Shown piece after piece: positions 12,016-24,087 of a stretch of 64,000 nucleotides of DNA (positions are counted from its first letter, which is position 1; every line of letters begins with the position of its first letter). Where the stretch lies: contig CM114273.1 in assembly GCA_050084515.1 (NCBI GenBank), positions 42,098,001 to 42,162,000 of the forward strand, written 5' to 3'. The translations under genes and the position numbers were made by a program. The notes beneath the pieces are model-generated. The model made no database searches, was not told the origin of the DNA, and saw nothing but the letters and a program-made list of their open reading frames with translations. Source of the stretch: Blasia pusilla (taxonomy: Eukaryota; Marchantiophyta; Marchantiopsida; Blasiales).

Positions 12016-13200
12016 GTGTTAAAGATACTTACGTGTTCATGGCATGCATTGCCATCTCCACCGTCGCCATGTGATGAGGGTATGGGTGAAGGACCACTGC
12101 CTTCACGCAGAAATGTGCCTCCAATGAGTTGGGGCGCTCCTCCATAAACTTGGTCCACGCCATGAACTGTGATTTCCATCCCGAGATGAAGAAATCTGAT
12201 TCCTCATCCGGCTGAATTCCGTGCCCTCAACTTGCCTTCGAAGTCTGGTCTCGCATCCTCAATGTGTCGAGATTTTCCAAGTCCTCCTCGGTAACGAGCT
12301 TGGGTTCCATGCTCATCATAATTTGAACATAGAAGGGAGGAAAACGTCCATGTAGGATCTTTATCGCCGCCAATTGTTTTAGCTTTGCGATGTCCTCGTC
12401 GGATCAGTATTTGGGACGTATTCCATTGTCCTTAATCGCGAGTGGAATCCTCGGGCGTTGTGGCCCTCCATGAGTGCCATCTGCTTTACCACCGTCGTAA
12501 CCAGGGACAAGAGGAATAAGCTACACTGAAATCCCAATGAATTGCAATTCACATAATTAAAAAACCGAACCTCTCTTACCCGCTCGAAAATGGAGTCGGT
12601 TTCTTGACCACTAACTTGCGAGACAGGGTGGCAAATCGACTGGTAACTCGTTGATTCGATAGAGGTCGATGTCCTCCGCCGGGCTTGGAGTCGAGAATGA
12701 CCGCTCTCCGGCTTCTTCCGCCTGTCCACCATCTCCACGCTGGCGGTCCTCATGACCTCGTCGTCATCGAGTTGAACTGGTGTTGTTTCCACTATGTTGA
12801 TTGTGTCCCCGGACTTCGTGGGGGACATTTCCCGCATCTCAACACTTGCGGTTGGAGGGGCTGGGCTATCGCTTTTTCCTGCCTCGCTTTAGCCAATTCC
12901 GCCCTCCTCACCGACGCGTCCAGACGCTTCTTTTCTCTCTTTTCGTCGGCGATCCTTTTCTTCAAGGCCTTCGACGTCTCGGCCTCTTCGTTCTGTTTAT
13001 CTAGCGCCACTTGAACACGTCTCGCCAGAAGCACTTGGTTGTGCATCTCCGCTTCCCTTTCCCGCTCCTCGATTTCCTACTGCCTAATTTCATTCTCCGA
13101 ACGAGGCGCAGGAGAAGCTGACGCAGGAGTCCTAATGGACTTGGGAGTGAAGCTCCCGGACTTGTTGGCTTGTGTTTTTTTCCTCGTCATTTTTGCCGGA
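12000..13200 (-). pseudogene. unidentified transposon-linked coding remnant (charged coiled coil)
   Basis: On the minus strand a frame opens near 13192 with MTRKKTQANKSGSFTPKS. It passes one stop and continues (13046-12792) as a strongly charged helix: LDKQNEEAETSKALKKR, then RIADEKREKKRLDASVRR, then AELAKARQEKAIAQPL. Further pieces follow at 12837-12379 and in another frame to about 12045 (FISGWKSQF, AHFCVKAV). The charge pattern suggests a coiled coil. It resembles an accessory protein encoded by a DNA transposon on the strand opposite to the transposase, but I do not recognise the family. Confidence 0.4.
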
Positions 13201-13554
13201 AATGCCTCCGCCTATGTCCACGACGAATCCCTTGATCAGTCGCCTTGCTGATGTCAAGATGGGAGCTCGTCTCGCCTTGGTGGTTAGCTCGAATCGTCCC
13301 GATATCGCTCGGTCGAACCATCTCGCTCTCGTTCCGTCCTATCGACTCGCGATGTGTCGCCGCGTGAAATGCCCCTTCGTATCTGATCAGCTGCTGTGCG
13401 GGAGAGTGAGGAGTGAGGAATGAAGATCGCGAAATGAGAAACCGGAAATGAGCGACTTTTGCCCTATTTGTATTTTTCTAGCCGTTGGGCTGACCGTTGG
13501 GTCCCGTCGTCCTTTCGACGGCGTGCGAATATTATTACGGAAGTCCGGACGTGA

Positions 13555-14240
13555 AAAATCGCAACCCGTCGGAGTCCGACAGGTTGCGCGGCTCCGCCAT
13601 CCTGGGTACATCGCCACGTGTGCGAGCAACCCGTCGGAGCTCGACGGGTTGAGCGCCTCCGTCGTCTTCGGAAAAGAACGCGAGGTACCCGCGCAACCCG
13701 TCGGAGACCGACATGTTGCGTGCCTCCGCCATCCTGCGAACATCGCCACGTGCGCAAGCAACCCGTCGGAGACCGACGGGTTGAGCGCCTCCGTCGTCTT
13801 CGGAAAACAACGCGAGGTACCCGCGCAAGCCGTCGGAGACCAACATGTTGCGCGCCTCCGCCGTGTTTGGGACGGGAACGGGACGTATTTTGGGCAATCC
13901 GTCGGAGACTGTTGGGTTGGACGCTTCCCTTATCAAGGGTTAGGAACGATGGCTTCCCGTGCAAGTCGTCGAGTCTTTGGTCGCACCACAAGGCGACGCC
14001 CTTGCGCAACCCGTTGGACGGCGACGGGTTGCACGCCTCGTCGGGAACAGACGGTTTGCACGCCTCCGGCATCTTCGAGCAAGAAGGAGCGGTATCCCAG
14101 CAAGTCGTCGGAGAGCGACGGGTTGCTCGCTTCGAAAATGTTTAGCAGAAGCATGCAACCCGTCCGATGTCGACAGGTTGCAGGCTTCGGTAAGCTTCGG
14201 GTAATTTCTGAGTTACCACGACTCCGACGGGTTCCAAGTG
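13555..14240. repeat. palindrome cluster 2, tandem array with conserved spacers
   Basis: Eleven or so copies of the CAACCCGTCGGA palindrome occur near 13560, 13625, 13694, 13758, 13824, 13895, 13958, 14003, 14100, 14156 and 14210. In the first half the spacers are themselves repeated: GCGCCTCCGTCGTCTTCGGA alternates with GCCTCCGCCATCCTG, giving a two-unit period of about 132 bp. The region is GC-rich, so long open frames exist on both strands (302 codons plus at 13448-14356, 202 codons minus). These frames look like by-products of the repeat. Confidence 0.85.
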
Positions 14241-14959
14241 ATGCGCAACCCTCTGCTTCCCAAATCCGGGAACATATTGCATCACAATTGAATGTGTTAC
14301 ATAATTGGATCCATTGTGTCAGACAATCTCCCCCACCGAATTCATCTTGTCAGTAAAAATCTGTCAGGAGTATCTGTTTCCTATTCACTATAAATTAAAT
14401 ATTCTCATTCTCATTCTCAGTCTCCTCCCGTAGGAATCTTATTGGAATGGATAATTATGTTAAGCTCACTTGTGGCAGTCATCTGGCGGCCCGTCCTCAA
14501 TCAGAAATCATTCGACCCCAAGCTCGTGAGTCTTTCGTAGCAGTGGATGAAAATTTTCTGTCTGTTTGATTTCTTCTTCAAATTGGAACCATATTTGTAT
14601 CCAAAGATGTTAGGGTGGAAGGTAAGGAAGACATAATAGGTGAGACGGTCCAGCAAAGTGACCTGACCGTAAAGTATGGAATCTCCTACATGCCGCAAAT
14701 GGTCATACTGAGTTCTGACGGCGCCCTTGAATTTGTCTGTTTCCCAAGTAGCGGTCTAGAATTTCCTAGTGCTCCAAGCTCTACGTTTGCAACTCCAAGC
14801 TCTGCAGATCCGGCTTTGACTCCAACTTTGCACACTCGTAACAATGTTGTTCTTCCTGAAGAGATTCCGGATGTTATCAACCTCAGCGGATCTGTCGGAC
14901 ACCAATCGGGCCCTGTGTCCGCCTACTCGTTCCTCTTGAGTATCAGGCAATAGTTTGCT

Positions 14960-17900
14960 TTCGTCTCGCCCTTGAAAATGTTCAAGCATATTCTTGTCGA
15001 GCTACCGCCCACGCACGATGGTAATCTGCATTTTTGAGTTGCCTCCACTTCGCTTTGCTCTGCTCAAAAGAAGGATGGAGGGCGCTGAAGGGTATGGGAC
15101 GAAAAGTCGATTGTCATCGATGGTGCCAGGCTTCAACGGACGGTGCTTCCATCCGAGATGGTCCTTGGATTGTCTCCCGCCGCCAATGCGTGGGAGCCTT
15201 GGAGTGTAGAAGTCCAACATGCCCGTATCTAGAGCGCAACGGGCAAGTCAATACGCCGCATAATTCCCCCAAGAATGCAGAAACTCCATACAGGTGGGTG
15301 CCACAATACGCGGGGAGGCCATCGATGTCTTCATTGTCGGCATCGCTTCTTCGCGTTGGAGCGTGTCTGCATACATATTTTCATTGTCCATGACTTGGGC
15401 TCCACGTCCCGAGTATACAAGGTGGGGTTCATGTTGGCTCCCACACTCATCCCTGTGACCGATGCAATTCAAAGAGACATCAAGGAGGATGTGGCGAAAG
15501 AAAGTAGCCGAGGTCTTGAAACTCTCCGGGTTCAAAGCCGAGGTGATCAAGCTCACAACGGCATCACAAATTTGTGAACAATGGCTTGGAATCCCTGGGA
15601 CGGGCGAGATCACGGCGGTTGAGGAGAAACAACTCGGGAAAATCTCGCATTTTCGCTGATCCGAATGCTTGAGAATTTGCTACGTCGATCATCTGAGTTA
15701 CGGATGGAAAGACGGCCGAAATGGATGCCATCGCCGTAATCAAGGCTAACTCCAGGTTTCCATTCATTCAGAGATGGCAATTCATGGGCCAAGGAGGCGA
15801 GGATCTAGGGCCTATGTCTTCAAAATGTCAACCACAGTCCGTCGAGTGGCCTCGATCTTATAGATCGAATGAGGGAAAGGAAGATCTTTACGGGAGCGGG
15901 TCACCTTTGATATTTGCTCTGAGTCTTTGAACGGATGGTTGACGATGGGTGCTCACGTTTATGACCATGTGGAGAAGGGACTCAAAACTATATTTGTGTG
16001 TGAAGTAAAGGCGAAGATGTTGGCGGTTTGAAGATGTCTTTGGTTACTCTTATTGGAGGTGGTGAAGGAAAACAAAAGGCCACCTCGGAAATTTATGGGT
16101 TCATGGCGGACAATGCACAACCTGGGTGGATTGCTATCCGGGAAGTGTTCAGGGTGGAGAGGTTCAACTTTGAGAGGGAAAGGTCGGATGCTTTCCATTG
16201 GGCAATGATCTGTGACCCGGTACACCAAATCTTGCATCAAGGAGAATAAGAGGGCCGGAGCATGTCACTCTACTCCAACGCGCAAGGACAAAAAACTTGA
16301 AGCAGGCCATGGATTGCCGGAAGAACTTCATGGGTGGTGGAGGAAGCATGCGATTGAGGGGAAGTACAAAGAGTTGTGCTCTTGGTTGAGTTGGTGGGTA
16401 TGCGTATGAGACAATGGGGAAACTTCATGCGGCAGGTGAGTTCACTATTTTGTCTTGTCAAGCTCACGCTGAGAATTTTTGTAAAGTTGTAGCTCAAGGT
16501 GAGAAGCGTGGGAATTATATGGATTTCAAACCCAAGAGACCAAGCAAGCTGTCGGATGCGACGGGTTGCCCGAGTGTGCAACCCGACGGAAACCGACGGG
16601 TTGCATCCACATGTTTGGTGTCGTCCCGGGTGTGCAACCATTCGGGACCCGACGGGTCACAGAGTCGTTCATGGGATGCCTCGGCCTTGCAACCCGTCAG
16701 GTTCCGACGGGTTGCAGTAGGTGGGTTTAAGGTTGCAACACGTCGGGACCCGACGGGTCGCAGAGTTGTTCATGGGATGCCTCGGGCCTGCAACCCGTCT
16801 GGTTCCGACAGGTCGCTTATTTCTTTGACTCCTGGGTTATTTTCGTTCCCTTCTAACATTGCCGTCGTTGTAGGGATTGAACGTTCATGAAAATGCCCTC
16901 TGCCCCAACACAAGTGGAGCAGAAAGTGTTCATTCCTCTTGGAGGTCGTCACAAGCATGCCAACGAATTTCACTTGTGGAGGCATGCCAACAAGACCAGG
17001 CAAGAGCAATGCTACAGTCTGCAGCATCCCATATCTTTCTCACAAAAGGCATAACAAAAAGAAAAGGGCCGTCGATCTCCGAGCTCTATGTCAGGGCGGC
17101 TGTGAGATCTAGTGATGAAAAATTGTATGTCGAAGCCTTCAACCGGTGCGTAGCTGGAACTCCATTCGAGCAAGACGTACACATTGGTGGGGATATTCGT
17201 GGGCGGGTTTCAAGGCGTCCCATCTGGATGGTGGTAGAGCAGTCGAGCGAGACTCGTGGAGACCAGATAAGTATCTTGACTTCAGCGGTGAAGAGCGAAG
17301 ATCGAGAACGAATCCGGTGATTGATTTGGATGAGGAAGTTACACCGCCCAGGTATTGGGGACCCCGGATCCGTCCCAAATCCGTGATGGAGTTACTTCTC
17401 CAAAATCAGTGAATGTTTTATTTCAAAAGCCCTCCGTTCTTTGGAAGTTCGCAACATCCATCCAAGGGTGGTTCAACAATATGGGATTACGGTAATGGAG
17501 GTGGATTGCAACCTAAAATGGTGGCATATATCTCGAAGCAACCAGGCGTGGACCCCCTGCAGGCGAGGATCTAATGGCATTAGGAGAGCATGCGGCACTT
17601 TCCTAAATAAGAACTGCATAAGGATGGGACGACCTCTGCACTGGGTTTTGGGGACTCAAAACCTTTGATCGTTTCACGAGGACGAGGGGATCAATTGAAG
17701 TACTTCTTCTGCCCAAATGAATCTTGCGCTTTCGAAAGTCTTATCCGGCTGCCATTGGAGCTCGGGAATACCCCACAATTTGGCCCATCGCCGAGGCACG
17801 AATCGCACTCAAGACAAGTGGACAATCTTACAAGTGCGGTTTGGACTCAGAGACGGGAAGTTCGGAGCATGTTCGCATTCTGAGACCTTCGCATTTTGTA

Positions 17901-18412
17901 TTCAACCCAAGATTGATGTCAACATGTACCCTTGAGAAGGTGGATGATCTCAATCCATTATTTCTGTTTGAGTCTAGAAATGGGGTGAAGAGAAATAGAA
18001 TGTGCAGCCAGCGGTGGAGAGAGCAAAGCAAATTGCATCGGCTCGGGAGGCAAAAATGGAGATCATCGCCACGAAAGATGTCTTGAGTGGCAATGGAATA
18101 GGAAGGATGTATTGGGTGGGAACAACATTTGTAAATTCAAGTGTCACGAGGGGTGTATGTGGTGCACATTTGTTGCTTTCCCACATGTTCATGTGATGAC
18201 TTTGTCCAAAAAGAGACAAGTGGCAAAAGGTATTTCCCTTGTAAGCACATGTACTATGTGTTCTTGGGTAGTTTTAAGAGAGTCGGAGGTAGGAGTAGGA
18301 ATCCACCAACCATTGTCCCTCAAAGAAGTGCGAAGTATTTTAAACAAACCACTTTGAGGATGCAAAATGAGGTTTTAGATTGTACTTTTATTTTTCCTCA
18401 ACCTTCACTTTG
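14960..18412 (+). pseudogene. MULE-type transposase remnant with SWIM zinc finger
   Basis: Plus-strand pieces in changing frames: an N-terminal block with DGPWIVSRRQCVGALECRS and a Cys-rich stretch (15130-15300); IPVTDAIQRDIKEDV (15450); LVTLIGGGEGKQKATSEIYG and RSDAFHWAMICDP in the presumed catalytic region (16030-16230); QRISLVEACQQDQARAMLQS (16940-17030); and SRRPIWMVVEQSS (17200). Near 18190-18270, CSCDDFVQKETSGKRYFP then CKHMYYVF is a SWIM zinc finger (CxC...CxH). The gene is broken by palindrome cluster 3 and by many frameshifts. I could not place all catalytic acidic residues. The SWIM finger, 9-bp target duplication and long ends together support MULE. Confidence 0.65.
16535..16815. 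repeat. palindrome cluster 3 inside the transposase remnant
   Basis: Six copies of the same palindrome family (near 16540, 16577, 16636, 16686, 16735, 16790). The first two share CCGACGGGTTGC arms. Others carry GGGACCC or GGTTCC centres, alternating between the two versions. Two of the intervening spacers share GTTCATGGGATGCCTCGG. The cluster lies between two transposase blocks and could be in an intron. One more worn copy lies near 18537-18562. Confidence 0.8.
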
Positions 18413-18679
18413 AGCTTGAACTCTATTCAGCCCGGGGCAAATGATAGATTTTTTCCAGACCTTGGATGGAAAAAGTGATTGGTTCCACACTTATGATTCC
18501 ACTGATTTTTCAGTTTTCTAAATTTTGTGCAATTTGCAACTCGTCGGACTCACAGGGGTTGTCAAAATATGGAAGAGGAAAAAAAAACTGTGGGATTGTT
18601 TAATAAATGAACAAAACAGTGCAAAAATATTCACACAAAAAGTTTCCTCTCTTCAACCCAACGGAAACTCTCTTCAAAA

Positions 18680-18760
18680 AAAAGTATCTATTTCGGTTGA
18701 AGGTAGTTTCCTCTCTCCTCTCTCCTCTCTTCCTCTCTTCCTCTACTCTTACCGCACCTC
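18680..18760 (-). repeat. MULE right terminal inverted repeat
   Basis: CCTCTCTCCTCTCTCCTCTC followed by TTCCTCTCTTCCTCTACTCTTACCGC is the complement of the left GA-rich end. The 9-bp target duplication CCTCACTTC follows directly at 18761-18769. Confidence 0.8.
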
Positions 18761-18769
18761 CCTCACTTC

Positions 18770-21700
18770 AACAAGTAATTATATTATAAGACCCTACATG
18801 TAGTGAAGCTAAACTCTCTACCTACCACCAGATTGTGTAGTTGCCATTGCCTCTTTTTGTGTGGAGATCTTCCTCTTCCCTAATTGTCCGGTTGTAGACG
18901 TTGGTATAGGTTCAACAAAGGATTTGTAAGTTACTCAAAACAAAGAAAGTCAGTTGTGAAATGCTCATGCTGGAAAGGACAAGTAGTTATAACCATTGAA
19001 AATCAAGGGCGGAAGAATGAGAATGGGCTACATGATGTGAGCTTCTCATCTGTTGTTGCATATGGTTGAGAATTGGATGGCGGGGAACTAGAAATCTGGT
19101 GTGGTGTTGAAGACACATCCTTTGAAGTAAGTTTAGACAACATTTCCATGAGTATACTTAATGCTTTGTTCTGCCGTTCCATGTGCAACTTCACATCATC
19201 CAAATCTGTGCTCCACTTCTTTTCCACTTCTTCTAATTGAATAGTGACTCTAGATTCCACACTCTGCATATATAATCCAACGATCAATTAGGTACCAAAA
19301 AACTATGGTTTTGAAATTACACACTCAGATACAATCATGATACTAACACCATAATTCAACATGATTAAGGATATGATACTAACTCCATGCCCCAATCAGA
19401 TGAAGGTCATAATACTAGCCATGTCAAGCCAACGGGTATGAGAAGAGTTATGCATTTACATTTACCGATGAACTCAATTGTGTGAAACCTGGTTGCTTAG
19501 GCAACTCATTTCTCTCCATACATTCTAGCCCCGTGCCCAAGGACTCCTTTGAGGTACGTTGTTGCACCTGCACATGCTCCTTAAATACATCAATTATGAA
19601 ATTCATGCATGTGAAAGGGTTCAATGCAAATATGGAAATGAAGCAATAATGGAAGTTTTCTACCATTATATAACTTTAGCAAGAAAACTAGGGAATGCCA
19701 AGATGACTTACATCAAGTCCATCTAAACGTGCACGGCCGGAGAAATTTAAAGTCTAGACCTTGGCCCTTGCTCGAGCCATCTTTTCTGCCTTCATTTTGC
19801 CCTCCTCGCAGAGCCAATAATCTACTAATCGATTCCATGACTCCTCATCGGTATCAAGGTGACATGGGACTGCACGATGAGCCCCATGTAATGTCCAATA
19901 ATTCTTGACATTAGATCGCGCGGTTTTCAATAGTTGTGCTATTTTTTTCTTCATGAAATCAAGCGAAAGAGATGATGCACCCACATATGTGTATGCCTCA
20001 AGGATGTGATTCTGAACAGCAGCCATGCTGATAGAATTCTGCTTACCAATCTCAATGCATGAGAAGTCCAAGTACCTCATCACCCATACCTTCAATTCAT
20101 TTAGCCAAGGCTCATAACTTGGAACTCTAGGCGACGGAATACCATTTGGCATGAGCTCACATCTAGGTTTTAAGTTCTACTCCTTCCTAATGGAGACATC
20201 ACGAGTCCACATATCACGCTTTGTGCGACTCTTCCGTTCTCCTACAAATATACCACCATCCCAATTCTCAGATGTAAAAAATGTAGGGCCGACGATTATA
20301 AACTCACCAAATCATAATTATGTTGAACTATATTAACTATAAGACCAACTTATACTAGTAACAGTTTCACACCTTTCATAATACAACAACCTATTTTAGT
20401 ATAAATTTGCAAACTTGGAACCAAGTGAGAAGTTACCTTTAGATGCACCTGCTTGCGGGGTCAAATTTGCTGATGGGCTTGGTGTTGCGCAAGATTGAGA
20501 CCTACACGGTATAATTCGTCGTCCGTATTCCCGTTGGCCAATGGAGGTGCCAACAGTGTTAGGGGCGGCGGTTGGGATGGCCCATGTCCCTTGTGTCCAC
20601 AAAAGAAATACAATTAGCTAGTTAGACTTCCAATTAATTTAATTCCCGTGTGCAAAACAAGAAAGAACAGAATAGTAAGCCTATTTACCCATGGGGGTGG
20701 GATGTTCATGGATGATTGAGCTCCATTGGTCCATGGTGGCTAAAATTGACTTCCATAACCTATCGATGATTGCATCATCATAGGTACCCACCACGACATC
20801 TGGCTCTGTGCCCATGGGGGTGGATGAGGGGGATATGCTTGCGAAGGCATTATGGGTTGTGATGGAGTTCCATCCATGGGCTGAACATGCAAGTAAATGG
20901 GTGAATAAACTAAACTAGAGATCATTTGATGAATAAAGATTAGTGAAGTCATAATGACAGGCTTCTACCACTCAATTTATTACATACCAATCATACATAT
21001 AGAGATAGTTGAATATTCCTCCATGTCTACAATTATATTACCGCATCGTTTGTATTGGTGGAATTTCTTACACTTCCCTATTTGGATGGTTTGATTGGAC
21101 GCTCCTTTGCTTGAGGCTATTCAAAACAGACATCTCATTATGAGTTAACACAATATTCATAATTCTAAAATCTGAAGAGAGTAGCAAAACAACAAGGTGT
21201 GAAGAGAAAGTACCCTCCCATCCCAAGCCACAAGTCGTCATCCTCTTCAGCCCCCAAGAAGTCCATCTCAAGGAGTGGATTATAATAGGGATCTTTGGAA
21301 TCACTATCTGAACAATCTTTTCGAGTCTCCTTGGTGATTACACTTTGGTTAGTGGCCTTCTCCTCCAACCGAAAGCTGCATCTTTGTGGAAGAGAAGGAT
21401 TCCAAAATGGCAAAGGCTTGCGCTCCTTCACAACCCTTGGAGCAACAAACCTTCAAAATATGATCACACAAATTCTGTCATATTTCCTAATGTACAACCA
21501 CTATATGAACATGATACACTTGACCAAATAAAGCAAAAGAAAAAGGTTATCCAAGATCATACTTACCAATCCTTCAACCCACCAAACAACTTCGCCTCTT
21601 TGGCTTTTCTCTCTCTCACTCTGCGATTCCTTTCTTCTTCGTATGGATTAGGACTTTGTTGAACATTATCTATACCATCCCAAGATGAACTCTGATTGGA

Positions 21701-21790
21701 TTCCACGTTCTCTTCATTCATATCAGGTACACCGTTCCAAGCGCCTCCCTCCCTCTGTAGACGACAAGTTAGCAAGAATAACACCTAACT
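18770..21790 (-). pseudogene. CACTA tnpA-like gene, N-terminal and central exons
   Basis: Minus-strand blocks: 21784-21563 ends RRVRERKAKEAKLFGGLKDW; 21431-21165 is acidic; 20952-20700 is Pro/Met/Gln-rich (PPHPPPWAQSQMSWW); 20310-19754 carries the core, with WLNELKVWVMRYLDF, then KKKIAQLLKTARSNVKNYW, then ESWNRLVDYWLCEEGKMK and ARARAKV. This core resembles the plant CACTA/Ptta Transposase_24 family, thought to bind subterminal repeats. 19287-19003 is coiled-coil-like (MERQNKALSILMEMLSKLT). It lies downstream of tnp2 on the same strand, as expected. The MULE cuts it after the last block; C-terminal exons resume at 9576. Confidence 0.7.
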
Positions 21791-22077
21791 TGACGGCAAT
21801 TCAAAAGTTCTACTTGTTGCCGTAGAGTTTCATTCAAATATGCCCAACAACACCAGAATTCACTTACATCCTCGTAACAAAAGTCAATTATTTGAATCAT
21901 ACCAAAAAAAACACAATGATAAGTACCAAAGAAACAACTATGAATTAATCTAATCTGATTCTGAATTATTAGAGTCTGAATCAACATCTTCTATCATATC
22001 CCATACATGGATTATTGGCACATGTTGCACATCCACCCTAGCAGTTTCCATTTCTGCATCACTTAGGACTCTAGCTC

Positions 22078-24087
22078 CTAAGGTACTTGCATCTGGTAGA
22101 TTCCTTGGTTCCATGCATGTGGCATGGAATGGGGCAAAGCATTACAAGCTCCATCTAGTGACTCTAAGTCATCAAAATAAACTCTCCGAGCTCTAGCTTC
22201 CTTCCTCATTACCACTTTCCATCCTCCACCCTCATCGGCATCTCCATAAAACACTTGTTGCACTTGTGATGGGAAAAAAAATGGCTGGTGATCTAATGGC
22301 TCACATGACCTCAAGTTGGCCAACAGAAAACCCTCCTTATCTAATTTCATGGACCCTACTCTCGAATCCTAATCTGCTTTAACCCACCGCCCTCGCATTA
22401 GTATGATGGGTTGTTCTACAACCCCATAATCAAGTAAGAGAATATCAACCAACACCCCAACATATGAGTATAAACAATTCTGGTTGGAACTTTTTTCATT
22501 AACAAATACTGTACCTATTCCACTATCATAAGTGGAGAAGGGTGTCGCACCACTTGGCCCTTCTACCTTGAAGTGGTTTCTGTAGGCTTTCATACTCTTG
22601 AATGACAATGCCCTACTATTAGGAGGTATAGCTAACGATAGTAGGTGAGCATCAAGATCTTTTGAGTTGTCCATTGCATCCTGTGTAATGGCAAGGCGAA
22701 TCCACTTTTCAAAAGGAATGTCTCTCAAACATGACTGATATTTCGTGTTCAATAACAATGTTAATGGTATTAGTACATTCTTTTGTATTTAATGTGTCAA
22801 TACCAAAATAATATACACTTTGAGAGTCCGAACCGTAATTAATATAACTATCACCTTGAAAAGCATATATTGGAGAGTTTTACCTTTGCCAATCAACCAT
22901 GACCTCTGTATTATGAAACACATAATGATGTGCTAAGTTGATCATTTCTCGCGAAAGTTGAACTGGATTGCCCGCACCTTCTAGCTCCTCACCAACGACC
23001 CCCTCTTCCTCCCATCATCCCACACTCGCGTCTGCACGTCTTCAAACCTTTTCATATACTCAGTCCCAAACCCTAATGCCTCGTCCTTCACATACCCTTT
23101 TGCCATACACCCCTCTGGCCTAGCTTTAGACCGTACATATTTCTTCATGTACCCCATATATCACTCCATTGGATACATCCATCGACATGCTACTGGCCCA
23201 CACATGTCGAATTCTTCTACGACATGAATCAACAAATGTGTCATCACGTCAAAGAAAGATGGAGGGAAATGCATTTCAAATAGACAAAGGGTTATGGCAG
23301 TCTCTTCCAAGAGTTTGTCAAATAAAGCTGGATCATATACCTTTGTACACACCATTCTAAAAATGTCGGATAATCTAATGACCACCATTCTCACATGGTC
23401 CTTCAGAAGACCACGGATGCAATAAGGAAGGACTTGCTGAATGAAGACATGGTAATCATGTGATTTCATATTGCCCAATTTTTTATTAACCACATGCTTG
23501 GAGAGTTCTCCACAATATCTAGATGGCACCTTCAAGTTTTGAATCCTCGAAAGGAAAGTGTTTAAGTCATGGGGAGATAGACAATAATCGGAAACTGGTT
23601 TAAGCAAAAATTGGGGTTTACTAGGATGGGGTTGCAACCACAAATGGGATCGAATCCCACCGGCCTCCAAATCTCTCCTTACTTTCACAGTATCTTTCAC
23701 TCCAAATAAGGTGTTGACTAGATTCTCAACGATATTCTTCTCAACGTGCATTACATCTAACGTACGACGTATAAGCAAATTCTGATTGTATCGTCAAGGA
23801 AGCATGGACATCTCACAACTTGAACATGATAGCTAATATCCACAATCAAATCAAACAAAAGCTATCCTCCTCTAAAGCCACTATTTCATAACATAAAGAA
23901 TAGATTATATAGAGAGGAAGCATGATACTGGCCAATAAGGCAACGAATATAGTATACTTAGCCTTTTCACCCCAGTTCTCTTGTAGGGATCAGTAGGGCC
24001 GTCTTCTCGACCCCCACTCTCATCATATGTTTGTTTTTCATTTGCCCATCCAATAATCTCTGTGGAAAGTAGTCTAGGCATGCATGG
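22078..24087 (-). pseudogene. CACTA tnp2 transposase, C-terminal half
   Basis: Coding resumes at 24087 after the Gypsy-1 insertion: MPRLLSTEIIGWANEKQTYD then TDPYKRTGVKRLSILYSLPY, the end of Transposase_21. 23778-23161 is a 205-codon DUF4218 block (LDVMHVEKNIVENLVNTLFG, FDVMTHLLIHVVEEFDMCGP, ACRWMYPME). YMKKYVRSKARPEGCMAKGY follows near 23150. 22758-22369 and 22350-22078 hold the DUF4216-like end (FPSQVQQVFYGDADEGGGWK). Together these are the transposase that cuts and moves the CACTA element. Frameshifts near 23800 and 22360 and a stop near 22960 inactivate it. Confidence 0.88.

Larger units (their letters stand above)
9586..18760 (+). mobile_element. 9.2 kb Mutator-like element (MULE) nested in the CACTA
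   Basis: A perfect 9-bp direct repeat CCTCACTTC flanks the element (9577-9585 and 18761-18769), the target duplication size of Mutator-like elements. The ends form a long purine-rich inverted repeat, with GGTA and AAGAGAGGAAGAGAGGAGAG shared by the left end and the complement of the right end. Inside, on the plus strand, is a degraded transposase ending in a SWIM zinc finger, a hallmark of MULE transposases. It also carries an opposite-strand coding remnant, a Gypsy fragment and many short palindromes. It splits the CACTA tnpA-like gene, so it is younger than the CACTA. Confidence 0.85.

Noticed and set aside
13555-14240. CRISPR array
   Set aside because: Repeats are palindromic and spaced about 66 bp, but the spacers are themselves repeated, the copies vary, no cas gene is near, and the context is a eukaryotic transposon.
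13448-14356. 302-codon protein gene on the plus strand
   Set aside because: The frame is a by-product of a stop-poor GC-rich palindrome array; an equally long frame exists on the other strand, and the residues only repeat the palindrome.
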